From Strix aluco (lineage: Eukaryota > Chordata > Aves > Strigiformes > Strigidae): 64,000 nt of DNA. This document shows, in pieces, positions 26,351 to 40,300 of the stretch. The notes beneath the pieces are model-generated. The model was given only the letters and a program-made list of their open reading frames with translations. It did no database searches and was not told where the DNA came from. The stretch lies in contig NC_133935.1 in NCBI RefSeq assembly GCF_031877795.1, positions 49,127,330 through 49,191,329 of the forward strand, written 5' to 3'. How positions within the stretch are numbered: the first letter of the stretch is position 1; each line of letters opens with the position of its first letter. The position numbers and the translations under genes were made by a program.

Positions 26351-28677
26351 AAAAACAAACCAAAACAAAACAAAAACAACACACATGTTTTAACAATTTT
26401 AAAGCTTCAGAAGTTTTACTTCCCTGCATTTCCAGGAGAACACTTTCAGCAGCACATGATGCAGAAAGAAGGTTACTACCTTCTGAATCACCAGCTCCTG
26501 TGATACCTGGATAGTTCTTCAAAGTCTTCCATAAAAGGACTGGGTGCAACGGCAGTTAACTGCTGATGATGACTGATACGTTCACAATTTAGATAACATT
26601 GGCAGTATAAACTTCTAAACATGGCAGTATAAACTAAAGCTTAGTTTCCCCCATTTATAATTCTGCACTCCTCCTGAGAATGTCCTTCTTCACCCTGTTA
26701 CCAGACATTTGAGAATAATGCATTGAGCAGAATAGAATAGCCTGAATAAAGACAGCACTGGGACCGTAGTGGTAGGCCCAATCAAGTATATGGGAAGCGG
26801 ATACTTTTGACACTGCTTTACCAGAACATGAAAGTACAGAATTTTGGCTTGGGAAGAGAGTGTTTATAATTATAACTGAATGTCAGTACCAACATTTTAA
26901 CTAACATACCTTTCGATTTTAATGAGCTTTACACCAGAACTTAAATTCAGCCCTTGAGGGATGTGCAACATTTAGCAATACTTGCATATAAAATATATAT
27001 TCACTTCTGGTTTATGTCAATATTAAGACAGGAGCAAGTATATTTAATAATGACAGGTCTAAAAATGCTCAGTGTTTTTTGTCCTGCTTCTCCCAGCAGC
27101 AGAATTATATCCCAATTAACACAGCAATTTACACTGAGATATAGATATGATTTTTCTTTGCTTCCTTTCCTTTCTGTCCACTTCAGAATCAAGCCTTAAT
27201 TAACACAATGGGCCAAAAACATTCACAGGGAAATCATTAGTTACATTAGCAGTTCATTAGTTTTGGTACTCAGTTTCCTTAGAAGAACAAAATGTACAGC
27301 ACAGTAAGGAGAATTTGTTTCACAACTTGGTTAGACCATTTTCTCCTTAGCTTTCTTTGTAGATATGGCCTTGTTCTGCCATATCTTTCCTCTGGCCATG
27401 GAAGCTGCTGCTGAAACTACAATCAGGAGGGAGGTCTTAATGAGAACTGTTAAAGTCTACACCAAGGAATACACATATTCCTTGCCTTTTAAAACTAGCC
27501 AAAAAGCAGGGTAATTTTTTTTTCTCCTTAATCTTTTTTTTTTTTTTCAAAAACAATGCATTGTGGGGTTTTTAGCTGATAAAAATTTAATTGTTTTACT
27601 TCTTTCTTAACAAGTCCCTAAATGGCAAACCCTTCAAACAGCCATTTCATTAAAGTGTTTACCACTAATCCAACTGTGTGTTTTAGTTGGAAGGTAATAT
27701 ATTAGGGAAACTTTGTATCGCCCAAATAACCTATGTAAACCCAGGAAAATGTTGACACGAATTTTGGATTAGTGTATATATTCAAGCCATCTCCAGGTAA
27801 GTTGCTACATCTGCCACAGGCCATGGCTCACAGTCTGATCTGGAAAAGTTTTAACTTTTTTCATGTTGTATGACTGCTATGATAATCAGTGGCATTGGAG
27901 CTGTGCAGAGATGTGTTGATGCCCCGCTCTGCCTCCTCTCACGCTCTCTTGCCATACTCTTTGCAGCTTGCTTGGTTCACTTTAGCCCTGCTTTCAGGGT
28001 GGTTTATCAGCTAGTAGGCCTACAACCTAGTCAACCTAGGTCAAATCCTTTCTTGTTCCTTAACTGGCCTGAGGTTCTGAATAGATTATTTGTGTAATAG
28101 ATTTATTTTATGAATTCTTTCATTATACTACTGCTGTATTGTGCAGTTCTGCTGAACTTCTAATAGAAGATTTCATAATATTCTACTCCCATGAGATGTC
28201 TTTGTTGTTATATTCAATTTTTATCAATAAAAATACACATTTGAAATGAAAATGCTGTCCTCTCTGAACCTTTCTTACAAATTCAGAATTGCTTCAAGGT
28301 CCCAAGCCTTTTAACTACCTCTGCACTACACAGAATCTTCTACTACAACCTCGAGCAGCATAAAATTTATTCTAATTTGAGCTCCAGACAGTATTGTAAC
28401 ATGCAGAGGAGGCTGGGTGAAGAGTAGCCCTGTGAATCACTGCCAAAGATAGGGACAGCATGGAAACTGTTGCCCTGGTGTTGCCTTTCCTTGTGTGAAG
28501 GTGATATTCCTGTTGCCCCGGTGCTGTGTTTCACATGCTAAGGTGATACCGCACTGGCTATGCTAGTTGTGCAGCCTGTTTGTGTGCGCCATGTAGCATT
28601 TCCAAATTTGGTTCAAGTAGAAGAAAACACAGAGCCATGATTTTAATGATGTAACATAAAATAAAAATTCTAGGTTG

Positions 28678-28701
28678 TTTTTTTTTTTTTTTTTTTTTTT
28701 T
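28678..28701. repeat. Homopolymer T run, about 24
   Basis: A pure T run. It could be the reverse complement of an old poly-A, but no retrocopy is recognisable on its left. Confidence 0.9.
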
Positions 28702-30271
28702 AAATGGTATTGCACTTGAGTTGTTAGTTTTGCTCCCTGCTTCTCCTAACTCTTGTTGTTTTCTACATTTTTCCTTTTCCTTCTATTCTTCCTTTTTGTT
28801 AAAAAATGAACAGATTATGGGAGTTTCAGACTCCAGTGAGGACACAATGAATTGCAGTAACGGCTTTCATGCTGTCTTTCTCTAAATCATATAATTTCAT
28901 CTAAGCTTTATTATACATCATTCCATTATTTTATAAAACAGCAACTTCCCCCCTCCCCCCTTCTTGTCTTTATCTTTTATCTTGTCTCCCTTTTTGCTTT
29001 AACACAGCAGTTTAAAGATTACAAGTTAGTTCTGGGGTGGGGTTGTGTGATATAATCAACTTCAAGATAGTCTTTACATTTCCTTTCATCCACTACAACA
29101 CTGAAATTTATGCTCAGAGATCAGCATTCACTCTTACTGTATTTCTTTATGCTCCTTCAATGATATAAAAAGAGAGGACTGTAGTTTTTTTCCTGAAAAC
29201 ACTCTTAGATTAGCACCATGTTATTTAACAATTTTGGTACATAACAGTGGGTTCAGAGAAAAAGCAGTGCCTTGAAGATAACAGTCATTTTGTAGCCAGT
29301 TCTTGCGAACAGCTTTTTATCATTTAGTGAAGTTTTTTGTCTGTCTTTGGGCATTCAATAATGAAGGAAAAGCCCTCAGGAGGGAATCCTTCCTTTTATA
29401 GAAGAAGTGCTAAGGCACTTCAGGCTTTCCCAGGCTGGCCCATGTCCTGCTCTCTCTGTATCTGCCCTGTTCCAGGCATAGTATCGTATTTTAGTTCCCA
29501 GGAACATTCTGTGCATGGCTTAGGCTGTTCGTGAAGGCTGCATGTGTGCGGATTGCAGTATACAGGCACATGGACTCCAGAAAGTGAACAGAGCTGCCCA
29601 CATTATTTTATGTACAGAGAACACTGAGTGTCATCAATTCACTGGGCCAGTAATTCTCAGCATTTTCCATACTCAGGATTTCTGCTCATCTAGCCAGAGT
29701 GTGATTAGATGTCTCTCTCAGACTGCAGTGTAGGGAGGACATTCAGTCATGACTCTTTGCCACATACATACATTCATGACACCCATGTTGAAAAGCTGTG
29801 CGTGTACTTGTCCAAGTTACACTCTGGAGATGTATTTTTTAAATGCTCTGTAATAAGCTACCTATTCACAACAGATTCATGAACCGTTCTGTCACAGAGA
29901 TGCCTGTCAGCTCGTTACAATTCATTTCAGGTTTGTTAGTATATTTCCAAGGCAGCTTGGCTCATAATTAGGAATCCTAAACGCCACTAATAAATCTCAA
30001 CCCTATTTTCTTTCAGAGTACATCAGTGGTGAAAAGCTTGCCAGCTGAACCTGGATGGAAACTGTCATAACAGGACAGTTAAAAACATATCATATTCCCA
30101 GTGTCCTGTGGTTTGGTACCACTATCATATAAAATAGATTCCATGTAGTTACGTGGAGCTTGTAAAATGGACAGATCAACCTTAATTCCACCATCCTATA
30201 TATGCAATCACATAATATATAAACAAATTACAAAATTCATCAGAGAATATTGTCCAAAGTGAAATTGAACT

Positions 30272-30340
30272 AATTGGTTATTTGCTTACCCACACACTTC
30301 ATAAACACATATATGGAGGCAAATAAACAAATAACCAATT
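30272..30340. repeat. Perfect 13-bp inverted repeat, 43-base loop
   Basis: AATTGGTTATTTG at 30,272-30,284 is the exact reverse complement of 30,328-30,340. The arms each contain an ATTGG/CCAAT box. It is intergenic, and no transposon family is recognisable. Confidence 0.8.
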
Positions 30341-32963
30341 TTTGAGACATCATTTTCCTAATAATTTGTCCACATTTCTAATAGGTTTTGAGTGACAGCA
30401 GTAATAATATTTGGGAAAATGCACTGTGCCTATATACATGTAAACATACAGTTAGGATTGCTCTGAGAATCCTATTTTTGAATTTCCGCACTTCTTTGCA
30501 ATGAAATGTTTGACCTTCATGATGTATTAACATACAGATTTTTTTTTTAATTTAATATACCGATGAAATTGGGGCAGAGAACACAGATGACTGCCTCTGA
30601 GCCCTCAGGCTCCTGATTATCTCAGGATAACTGTGCCTTCCTGGACTTGCTCAACTGCTGCATTAACAGTCTTTACTGTGAAGAAAGCAGCACTAGATAA
30701 ACATCAATCAGAAGGGTATCTCTAATTGTTTGAGCCTACAGAAATAATTTGCCCCAAGCATCAGCAGTAGATAGGTGCGGTTTTCAGATCATCAGGAAAT
30801 ATCTTTGGCTAGTATCAACTCAGTGCTGTGTCATCCTCTTGTTTTAATTGACACTGAGTGTATCACTTACTCATTCTAATGCATTTACAGATCTTGATTA
30901 AGTCACAATAGTTAAATGTCAATATATTCATAGCAGTTTTATAGGCTAGGGGGTTACCTGCCTTTTTTTGTGTTTGAATACCTCATGCAGAGACAATAAA
31001 GGCCACTTAGTTATGCCTGGGTGTTGACTAGTGCCAGCAACAGCTGCCAGCAGCTGAGGGTGGCACTGGGAAGATGCAGTGCTCAACAGAGACATCCTGA
31101 TAGGTATCTTCACTCCCTGATTAAGCATTTTTTCAAAACAACCTGCCATCCTTGTGCTTGCAGCCATGACAGAGAGCAGATCTAGGGAGTGAGGAGCTTC
31201 TAAGCTCACAGAGCCACCACACAGATTCAAAACTGGCCAATAACTCTGCTGGAGCAGGAGACCTTGTGGTTGTCCCCTCTGTGTGTTGTTGACAAGGGGT
31301 GTTTTGAAGGTGACCCTCTTTGCCTCTTTTCACACATCCACCATTTTGTCCTCCTGCATACGTCACCCAAATCTTTGTATATATGTCCTGCAATTTCCCC
31401 CCTGCTCCAGTGCAGACGCTGAACACCCTGTGTCACTACACCTGGAGTTCATAGCTCATGTAACTGCCAGCACAGAAAATGGATATATACCCTACAGGGA
31501 GCTTGGCAAAGTAGAAGTGTTGGGGTGCTTGGAAATGCCAACTGGAAGGTCTGTCCCACATAAGTGAGGCTACTATTCCAGTAAATGACATCTATTTCTG
31601 CTGCATAAAACTAGGGAAAGATTGGTTTCCTGGGACCTTACCATACTTCCAGATTAATTGCATCCAAATGAAATAGAAGGTGCTGATATTATACTGGCAA
31701 TATCAGATATTCTTGTTTCATTTACTGGAAGACAGGTTTTGTTGTATTTCCCCATGAGTAACAAGTGGCCTGATGGCAGTTTCTGGATATTGGGATCTAT
31801 TTGAATTCAGTAAAAATCAAAGCCATTCTATGAGGGAAAGAAAAGAAAATATAGTTTGATTGTTGATTACTTTTTTTTTTCTTTTTGGGTAGCTTTATGT
31901 TAATCTGTCCTCAAAAATACTTTATCACTAACAGTTTGGATATTGATAGAATATCTATAGCACTGACTTGCCATCAGAATCTACATCTAGGCTGTGTTTT
32001 ATACACTGCTTTTATTTAGATCTTCTCTCTTGTTTAGTCTCCAGGGAATTTAGTTTGAACTAACATAGCTCCTTTTTTTTATTTCTCAAATTTTTATTCA
32101 TATGTGACTCAAAATATCATACCCTATGTTAAAGGATTCATTGCTCCCTTGTGCATATATGTATCAAAGCGCATGCATATACACTAATATTTGCCATTTA
32201 TTTATACAACACATTATTTTAACAATGTAATACATATACTTACACATACTTATAGCATATAAAATTATTATGTCGGGCTATGTAATAATAATAATTACAG
32301 TTGTGTATAAATGTATGTGATGACAAAGATCGTAAGAGGATTGTAACAACATGCTAGCTATTACTAGTGGTACTTATTTGCAGAGAGAAAATTAACCAAA
32401 ATAACTGTAGTGGATTACGTGTGCCTGAAAAAGTATCTGTCCTGAAATTGTCATTATAATTAAAATTCATACTTTACTTTAATCCGGAGAAATGTTACAA
32501 GGTAGCCATTGTTATTACTAATAGATTCTCCACAAGTTGAGAGATGCATGTTGTGAGCATTTATCTGTAAGCAGAAGTTACTGCACTTTTTACAAAGACA
32601 GTGCATTGCCACAGAAAGGTGTTAACGCTTCTGCTCTAACATTGTGGTTTGTGAACACTGACGGCTTCTGAAGCCTCTCCTCTTTCCAGAGCGAACACGC
32701 ACAAATCTGCTGTAGGAAGAGATAAATAGCTAGACTTCAATCCCAGCCTGCTTCCACTCCTCTGAACGGCTCATTCAGAAACACTCGGCTTTACAGGCAT
32801 TTTATCCTGAGGCTTTTATCACTGAAAGGAAGTGGGGACATGACTTCTCCGATCCCACTGCTGGCTCCCCAGGTTGTGCACAGATCCCCTGCCACAATAG
32901 GCTGTAGTCTTGTTCAGCAGCAAACACGAAACGGGCCATAGCTACAACAAACAGAGAAAGAGG

Positions 32964-32983
32964 AATAATAATAATAATAATAA
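32964..32983. repeat. (AAT)n microsatellite
   Basis: About 6-7 AAT units, intergenic. Confidence 0.9.
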
Positions 32984-34170
32984 CCTCAGCTGTTCTTTAG
33001 CTGAGATAGATCCACGAAGTGCCACTGGTATTTTGGTTGCAAGAAGATGATATCTGAGCAAATGATACAAAGTAATCAATTATAATTATACTGATTAAAA
33101 TGAGAAGGATGGCAGACTTTTGCATCATAGATACTGGCTGTGAGGTTTTAAGGTCTGAAAATCACTTGTTCATTTTTAAAAAAAATGTTTCTATCAGTAT
33201 AAAGTTTAGCAGTTTAATGATACCTGCATTCTATGCAACACATATTCCTCCATTTAAACAAGTTAAGGGTCTGATCTCATATTTACGACCAAGCTAAAAC
33301 TTTCAGAGCTCTGAGTGCACAAGGAATGCATAATCAGATTTTAAGAGACTCAAATCTTCAGCTCACAGCTGCCTTGAACATCCCTTAACAACAGCTATTC
33401 CTAAGGCTTCCTCCCAGCTCAGAGGGAGAGGAAAATATATTAATTAAGGGTGCTATGCCAGTTCATACCAGCCAGAGATCCAACCTAATAGTTATAGTCC
33501 ACAATAGAAAGAAGAGTCTTGATGGAGATCTCTAGGATATATATGCTAATTATCCCAGAGATAATTGCTGGGTGCAATGGTAGGAGATGATGATTACTCT
33601 TTACTCACACTGGAACCTGTGGGCCAAGTGTAAGATGGTGCCGGCTCCTTTCCTACTGGCTGATAAAGTATTAACATGAGAATCAAAGATACTCAGCAAT
33701 GCTGAGGAAAAAGCCCTAGATGTGAACTGCATATATATTAACCAGCAGCTCTTTGAGCAGAGCAGGAATTTTCAGATTTATATTGATAGCCGAAAGGGGT
33801 GCAAGAAACTGACTGTTGGATATGAAGTAATGAAAACTTTATCCCCTTCTCCTGTCCTGTCACAGTAATCTAATATTTCTTCTGTGTTTCTCCAGTCCAC
33901 ACGCTCTGTATTGTGCTCACAAGGTTTTCCCTACGATCATCTGAGAAGTTGATCTGCTGAAAGGATTCCTCTGGACCAGAAGACAACTTGGCAATGTGGT
34001 CTGTTGTGGCCATCCTGCAAATCTTTTGCCCAAGTGCGACAGAAGCTTCCCTGATGCCCTCAGTACATTTATAGCATAAAACATTACAACAGAGTGGGGT
34101 TGTGAGCTTAAACTGAAGTTTACTCTGTCATCTAATACAACATTTCTGAAAGGATTTAAGAGCACAAGCA

Positions 34171-34395
34171 AGTAAGAAATGCCATATGAGGTCAGACCAA
34201 CGATCTATCTGGTCCTGTATTCTGCCTTTGACACAGATGGGAGCCACTGTACAGGTAGAGGAGCAAGTGCGCCCTGACACTCTCTGTGGTCCATTACTTG
34301 CATATAACCCCAGCATCCAGAACTGTTGTATTGGGGGTGTTGGAGGCTACCTGGTGCTTTTGATACTCATTTATGGACCTGTTTGTGCATGTCTT
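34171..34395 (-). mobile_element. Ancient CR1/L3-like 3' end fragment
   Basis: In plus orientation the stretch beginning ATGCCATATGAGGTCAGACC and continuing through GATCTATCTGGTCCTGTATTC resembles the reverse complement of the CR1-family 3' end known from turtles and crocodilians (a '...GGACCTTTGGTCTGACCCAGTATGGC...' type ending). Further on, CATTTATGGACCTGT matches the same family. Many substitutions and gaps indicate great age. Recognition is from memory of the family, with no search run. Confidence 0.6.
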
Positions 34396-37300
34396 GGTAG
34401 TTGTCCGACTGTCGTTCAGCTTAAATCTGACTACATGTCTGAAAATACTTCAAAGCTCATTTTCACTAATGATATGCACTGAATAGTTGCAGTTTTATCA
34501 GCCCGAAGACAAGTCATAGGAAAAGATAAATAAATCAGTTTCTCTCTCTTGCTTCTTGGACTATATCTTTTCCCTTTAAATTCCTTGGTTCCATCTCTTA
34601 TTTGTAGCACTTCATCATATTACTGTTGCTGTTTGAGTCCTGCAAGTTTTCCAATCTACCTCTTTGTACACATTTCCTTCTTTCCAAATCCTGAATGTTT
34701 TTTGCATATCAGGTTTTCACTGTTTCTTTACTGGTTCTTGTACTCCTGTTTCCTTTCATACCACACATCCACCTTGTAAAGCAAACAGCTTAGTGTCATC
34801 TACCTCATTATGTTATACTGCATTTATTTCACAAAGATTTTTCAAAATGGTTACCAGAAAAAAAATCTGTGACCCTTTGTGTTTAAACTGCATATCATAT
34901 GTGGTTTCTCATGTGGTTTTCTCAACTGAAAGGCGTGGGAAAGAGTTCACAAACAAATAGTCGTGGCTTCTAATACATGGGAGAGTTGAGATAGGTGCCT
35001 GCATTTCTATTACAGTTGTCAGTAGAAACATGATGTAAGATACAGAGTTATGGGGAGGAACAAACCTAAATTCAGGGGCAATCTACTGATCCCCATCTGG
35101 CACTGTAGTCTCATTTGGACTTTTAAATGCTAATAAGTCTCAGTGACCAAGTGAGAAGGCACCAGATCAGGTGCTTGAAGCAGTCCCAGGATTTAGTGTC
35201 ACATGTCCATCCCTCACTTGTAGACAAGTTGTTCTCACTGCAAGATCAGGCTGGTGAAAGCCTTGCCCCTGCTGTCCTGTTAGAGATCATACCAGAACCC
35301 CTCCAGGAGCGACCAGGGCAATGTGTGGGTGTGTGTTCAGAGACATTTCTGTGAGGGCCACGAGGCCATGGAGTTCTGTTTGGTTGCCTTCCTCAGTGCC
35401 CAGGAAAGTGCAAGGCACAGCAGGGGGTTTCCCAGGCTGGGCCCCCAAAGCCAGGCGCAAGGGTGCGAGCCAGCTGGGGTAGCCCAACCAGGTCAGAGCC
35501 AGCAGCTACACAGTGTGCTGTGCTACAGCAGTGCCTTCTGCCTGGCCTTATGGTTGTGCTGCTCTGCTGCTGAGACATAGTCAGAAGTCTTAAAGCTGCT
35601 TTAAAGCTGACTGTTAGTGATTGTGAGGAGTAGGGGACACAGAGCTCTAACCTCAGTCCCCATCAGGTTTGTCCCTAAGTAGAGTCTGGCCATATCTACA
35701 GGTTAACAGTCCTTTGTAATGAATGTCCATGTAAATCAGAACCCTAATTTATTAACTCAACTGCAGAAAACATATCTCCTTCTCTACCATGCACATTTAA
35801 AGAGTTCTGCCCATAAATTAAAAATCACATCCAAAATACTTTTCATTCCCCAGGGATCATACAACACCTCCAAAGTCTGTCTTACTGTCATTCTCCCAAT
35901 CTGTTTTGCACTGCTGTTGAACAGAGCTTGTACCTAGTAGCGGTTCTTTCAGAGTGCTACATGTCAACTGTAGGTCCTCCTAGGCCTCATGCCTGTTCTG
36001 TTTGTCTTGAACTTAGTCCTTCAGGGACCTAAGCAGATTTGTCATTAATAAGTAGATGGAGTATAAGGTGGTATCAGTACAACTGCCGGAATTTTAAAAA
36101 ATAAATACATCTGCACTGCAAGAGAAATGACGCTCTTAATTATGCAGAATTCATCACCTGCTTGGGACAGTATAGCTTTGTGATCCATTAAAAGCTTAAT
36201 TTTATTTTGAATCTTTTTTCCAGCTTTTTACAGTTATATCAACCTTCCCTATATGCCTTTCAACCTCTCAGTCTGAAAGCAGCTCCGCCCTGCAGATGCA
36301 GCTTTAGGGAAAGTCACAATCATTTTATAAGCTAGATATTACTGAAAGGTAAGACTACACCTTGGGCACTATTCCTCCCTAGCTTTGCTACATGGGGGAA
36401 ATATGCAGATGGTCTCAACTTTTCAGTATCTCTTCCAGTGCAGAGGGAAGTTAGACCTGAGTCCTTGTTTCCTTCCCAGTGAGGAAGCAGACCCGCTGCC
36501 TTCATGCAGTAAAAAGAAATACTCCCTGTACAAGACCTTCCTTTAATTTTTTACTAGGGTATCACAGGAAGGTCAGATGAAATCTGGCCCTAGAGCATTT
36601 AATCTGACTCATTTTTTTGCACAGCTTCTTTCATGTAAACAGTATAATAAAGCACTTTGCAGAACAAAGGAGTATTTGAGAAGCCTGCTAAAGATGCTGG
36701 GTTCATTAGATTCATATAAGGCCAAATTTTGTCCTTCAGGACACACCTTTCATTAGGAGTTAGATCATGCATCCAGGGCATGGAAATTATCCTTTAATGC
36801 AGTCATATCAAAGAGATTACACTTGACAGTTTTCTCATTTCTTGCCACAATTAGAAATGTTAGCAAAAGCCCTAGAACAATAGTTTTTCTTTTGATTTAT
36901 TCCATGTCCCAGACTTGTTGCTTAATTTTTTTTTTAAAATTATGTATGACCATAGGAGAGTCCTGTTTCTCTTGGCAACTTGCAAATGGCTAACTTTCCT
37001 CTCCTGCCTTTGCTCTCCCACAGAAACCAGCTCTTCAGTTTCAAACTATTTATTGGTCTCTGCAGAATGAGAAGGAAGATGTTGTTCCAGGAAGGGACCC
37101 ACATGTTGGTGTTCATGGCCCAAGGCCTGTCTCTGAGTCATCTGGGCCTTCCTTGCGAAGACATGGATGGAGAGTGGAAAGGCTTTGTTCTGTTACACAA
37201 GTGATATGGGAGATTGGGGAGGCAGATGGTATCAACAGGACAAAAAGAGTTGAGGCAAATTTGCAGATAAAAAGTCAGTAAATGTGGTAACAGCACTAGG

Positions 37301-40300
37301 CAGCAACGCACCATCTAACATCCCTCAAACAGCAGTTCTCCTTGTTGGGAGATAGAGAAGAATGGACCGCAGAAAGTGTCTAGACTCAAATGGTCTCCAT
37401 GAACAACACCTTACACTGCCCACATTGAAGACAGAATACTGGATGAGATGGATCATTAGTTTGACTTAGTGGGACATTTCTGCTGCTTTTAATTAGGACT
37501 TAGTATTTGAGATTATTATTGTTTTTCAGTGAGATTTTCATAGCACTTGGATTGTAATAGCAATCATGAATCGAATTAAATAAGCAGAAGTCATGTTTGT
37601 CCTAGTTTTTATTGCCATAGGATGTGTTTCTGTCTTGTAGGTGTTCTTTAGTGTCCACTTGCAGCACATCATATAACTATTGGTGTCTCAGTCTGTATTT
37701 CTGAGGGGGTGCATCTAAAAGCCACTGCCTGAAAGGAGAGAAGAAGGGAGAGTGAGAGGACTGGAAACAGATAATGTACCAGTTGTGGGCTCATTCTTTT
37801 AAAATCCAAAATTTCTGTTCCAATTTTTAAAACATCTGTGTTTTATTCAGGCAGAAGGGTGATCAAGTCTGACAGAGTGAGTTTTTTCAGACTCATATTC
37901 TGTTATCAATCTGATTTACCTCACTTAATCCCTGTGGAAATTGTATCTGACCTAATTTTTTCAGCAGTTACTCTTACAGCAAGAAAAAATATTAGGGGTG
38001 ACCCTGTGCATTTCTGCCATATCTCTTTCTCTGTAATGTGGATTATTCTAGTTTCAGTCCACATTTGTCTCTGAAGAGACAAAGTCAAAGATCAGTTCAA
38101 AACAGCCAATACATTCTTGCAAATTCACATTTGGCAGTACTGTAAGTGGGTAAATATTGCCAACATGTACTGATTGCTTTTTCTGCTTCAGCCAACAGAC
38201 CCAAAGTTATCTGCCAAATACTCGTCTTTTTGTAGATGACACTTCATATTGCCTGATATTGCATGAGTTGTATCAATTCGCTGCGAACCTCACCTGCTCT
38301 GAGAGTGTTATTGACTCTATAAGGGATTCTGCTCTTTTCAACAACACATTTTGTGATTCCCCCTTTAATCCAAATTTAGCAGAGAAACAGACTGCTAATA
38401 GTGAGACTTCCAGTTACGGCCATTTGCCACATTTTAGGGAGTTGTCTAGCTCCTAACTTGCTGTGGCACTGCAAGGTGGAAAGCTTATAAATTGCTTTTT
38501 ATCTCTCTCGGGCCCTTATTATTTCTCTGTGTGTGCATGTGTGCACTTGTGTGTCAGTGTTTGTGTAGCCTGATAAGATGCCTTATGGTCTATTCCGTTA
38601 ATATGCCTTCTGTGTTGCTCCTGCTGCAGCCAGCAGCCGAGCTGCCCTCACCGCTTGTGGTGGGTAATGGAGAATGCTCAGAATTCAACAAGTGTCCGCT
38701 GGCTCAGCTGCTTTTTTATCCCCTACAAAGGCATGCCTGCAGTGTGGAGGACAGTGTGCTGTGCTCCAAGTAGCTATATTCTGAGTTGCTGGTGGTCTTG
38801 AGGGAATGTTTCAGATTCAACGACAGATGGAAAAAAAATGTCTCCCCAAAGAAGTTTTTTCCCTTTGCCAGAAACAGACCTGTTTTATGAAAGAGCTATA
38901 GAGTTGGATGCTATTGCGTTGTCTAGATATGGAAGCTGAGAAAAGGAAATATTTTTTTGAGTTATATTGTTCTTACAAGGTTTATAAAATAATTACTCCT
39001 TCTACTATGATGAGGTCTAATAGGTCCAATATCACTGTCCTAGGCATTACAGAAACATGGGACAGACATACCCTGCTTTAAGAATGACATAGGCTGCTTT
39101 TGACATGACATTGGTGGTTATTGTGAAGACCTGTATGAATAAACAAAATCAATAATGCAAGATGAATGTCTCCCTTTAACAGCAACCGCTGCATGAAATA
39201 GTTCGTTTAAGAATCCTTTGCTGGACTGGAAGGTATACAGTGACTTATAAATGCTTTCACTACTGGTTCTTTCCCTGCCATGATCATTAATCAACTCAAA
39301 CTTTCATCTAGCTTACTGTTATGAAGAAAATCGTGCCTCTTGTATTGCACAGCTGCAGTGTGATGAGGAAACTTCAGACCCTTCCTCCTCTCACCTAACC
39401 CTTCCTCAGTGTATCTGTGCAGTGGCAGCAAAGGAAATGAGCTTAATAGCTCCTGGCCTAGTGAGTATTACCTCCATTAGCTGTTGGTACTGAGAATAGC
39501 CCACCTGGGAAAGCAGCTGGAAAAGGCTTGAATATCATCCCTTCACCTCATCTCACAGTTTTTCTGTTGCCCACTCCCAAGAATGGGCTTGAACTAGAAA
39601 TTATTTAACTCCATAATGAGATTCCTATTGATTGGATCAGTCCCTCAAATAGAAGAAATACCATCTTTAATTTGAAAGTATTTGTGGTGCTAAAAGCCTC
39701 TTGTTTTTTTAAATTTTTTATTTTTAAGTGAAGGGAAACTGAGGCAGAAAGGAACAGTAGCACAAGGGTCAGAACTTCAAGGCTTCAGCAGAGTGGTCTT
39801 CTTCCCTTTTTATGCAGAGGGATATGGAGTGGAGTTCTTGTGGAGTTCTTGTGACAGCATGGGTGGTGCAAGCTGCTGATTAACTGTTCTGAGCGAGTTT
39901 ACAGCTTTGCAGTTGGAGGGCTAATGGGTAAGGAATTATTACCTGCTCTTGGATCTCAATTATGCAATCTTTGTCTCTGGTCTTCTGTGAAGCAAGAAAA
40001 TTGAAGCAGAAATGAAATTTATTAGCAGGACAAGCTGCATTATGAACGTGGTAAATGCTGATGTCTTATTGCAAATGAGGTATTTGCTAAATAGAAATGC
40101 TTTTAAAACAGCATAATCCTTCACTGTCCCTCCAGGACAAACAACTGGAGAGCAGTGATTGCAGAAATCATTTAGGTCATGCAAATCAAGCTCTAGCAGC
40201 AGTGTTTCATGCAGTGAGAAGGGAAGGCTAGACTGTCCTATTAAGAAGCCCTGTAATGATAAAAAATGATTAAAATGCCTTAGAAGAAATTACCAAGTGG

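Larger units (their letters stand above)
22961..34170. other. Intergenic, no gene seen
   Basis: AT-rich sequence with microsatellites, T runs and one inverted repeat. Open frames are all under 100 codons, mutually overlapping and without family motifs. A cluster of RUNX-, GATA- and ETS-like motifs lies at 32,643-32,833. Confidence 0.6.
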
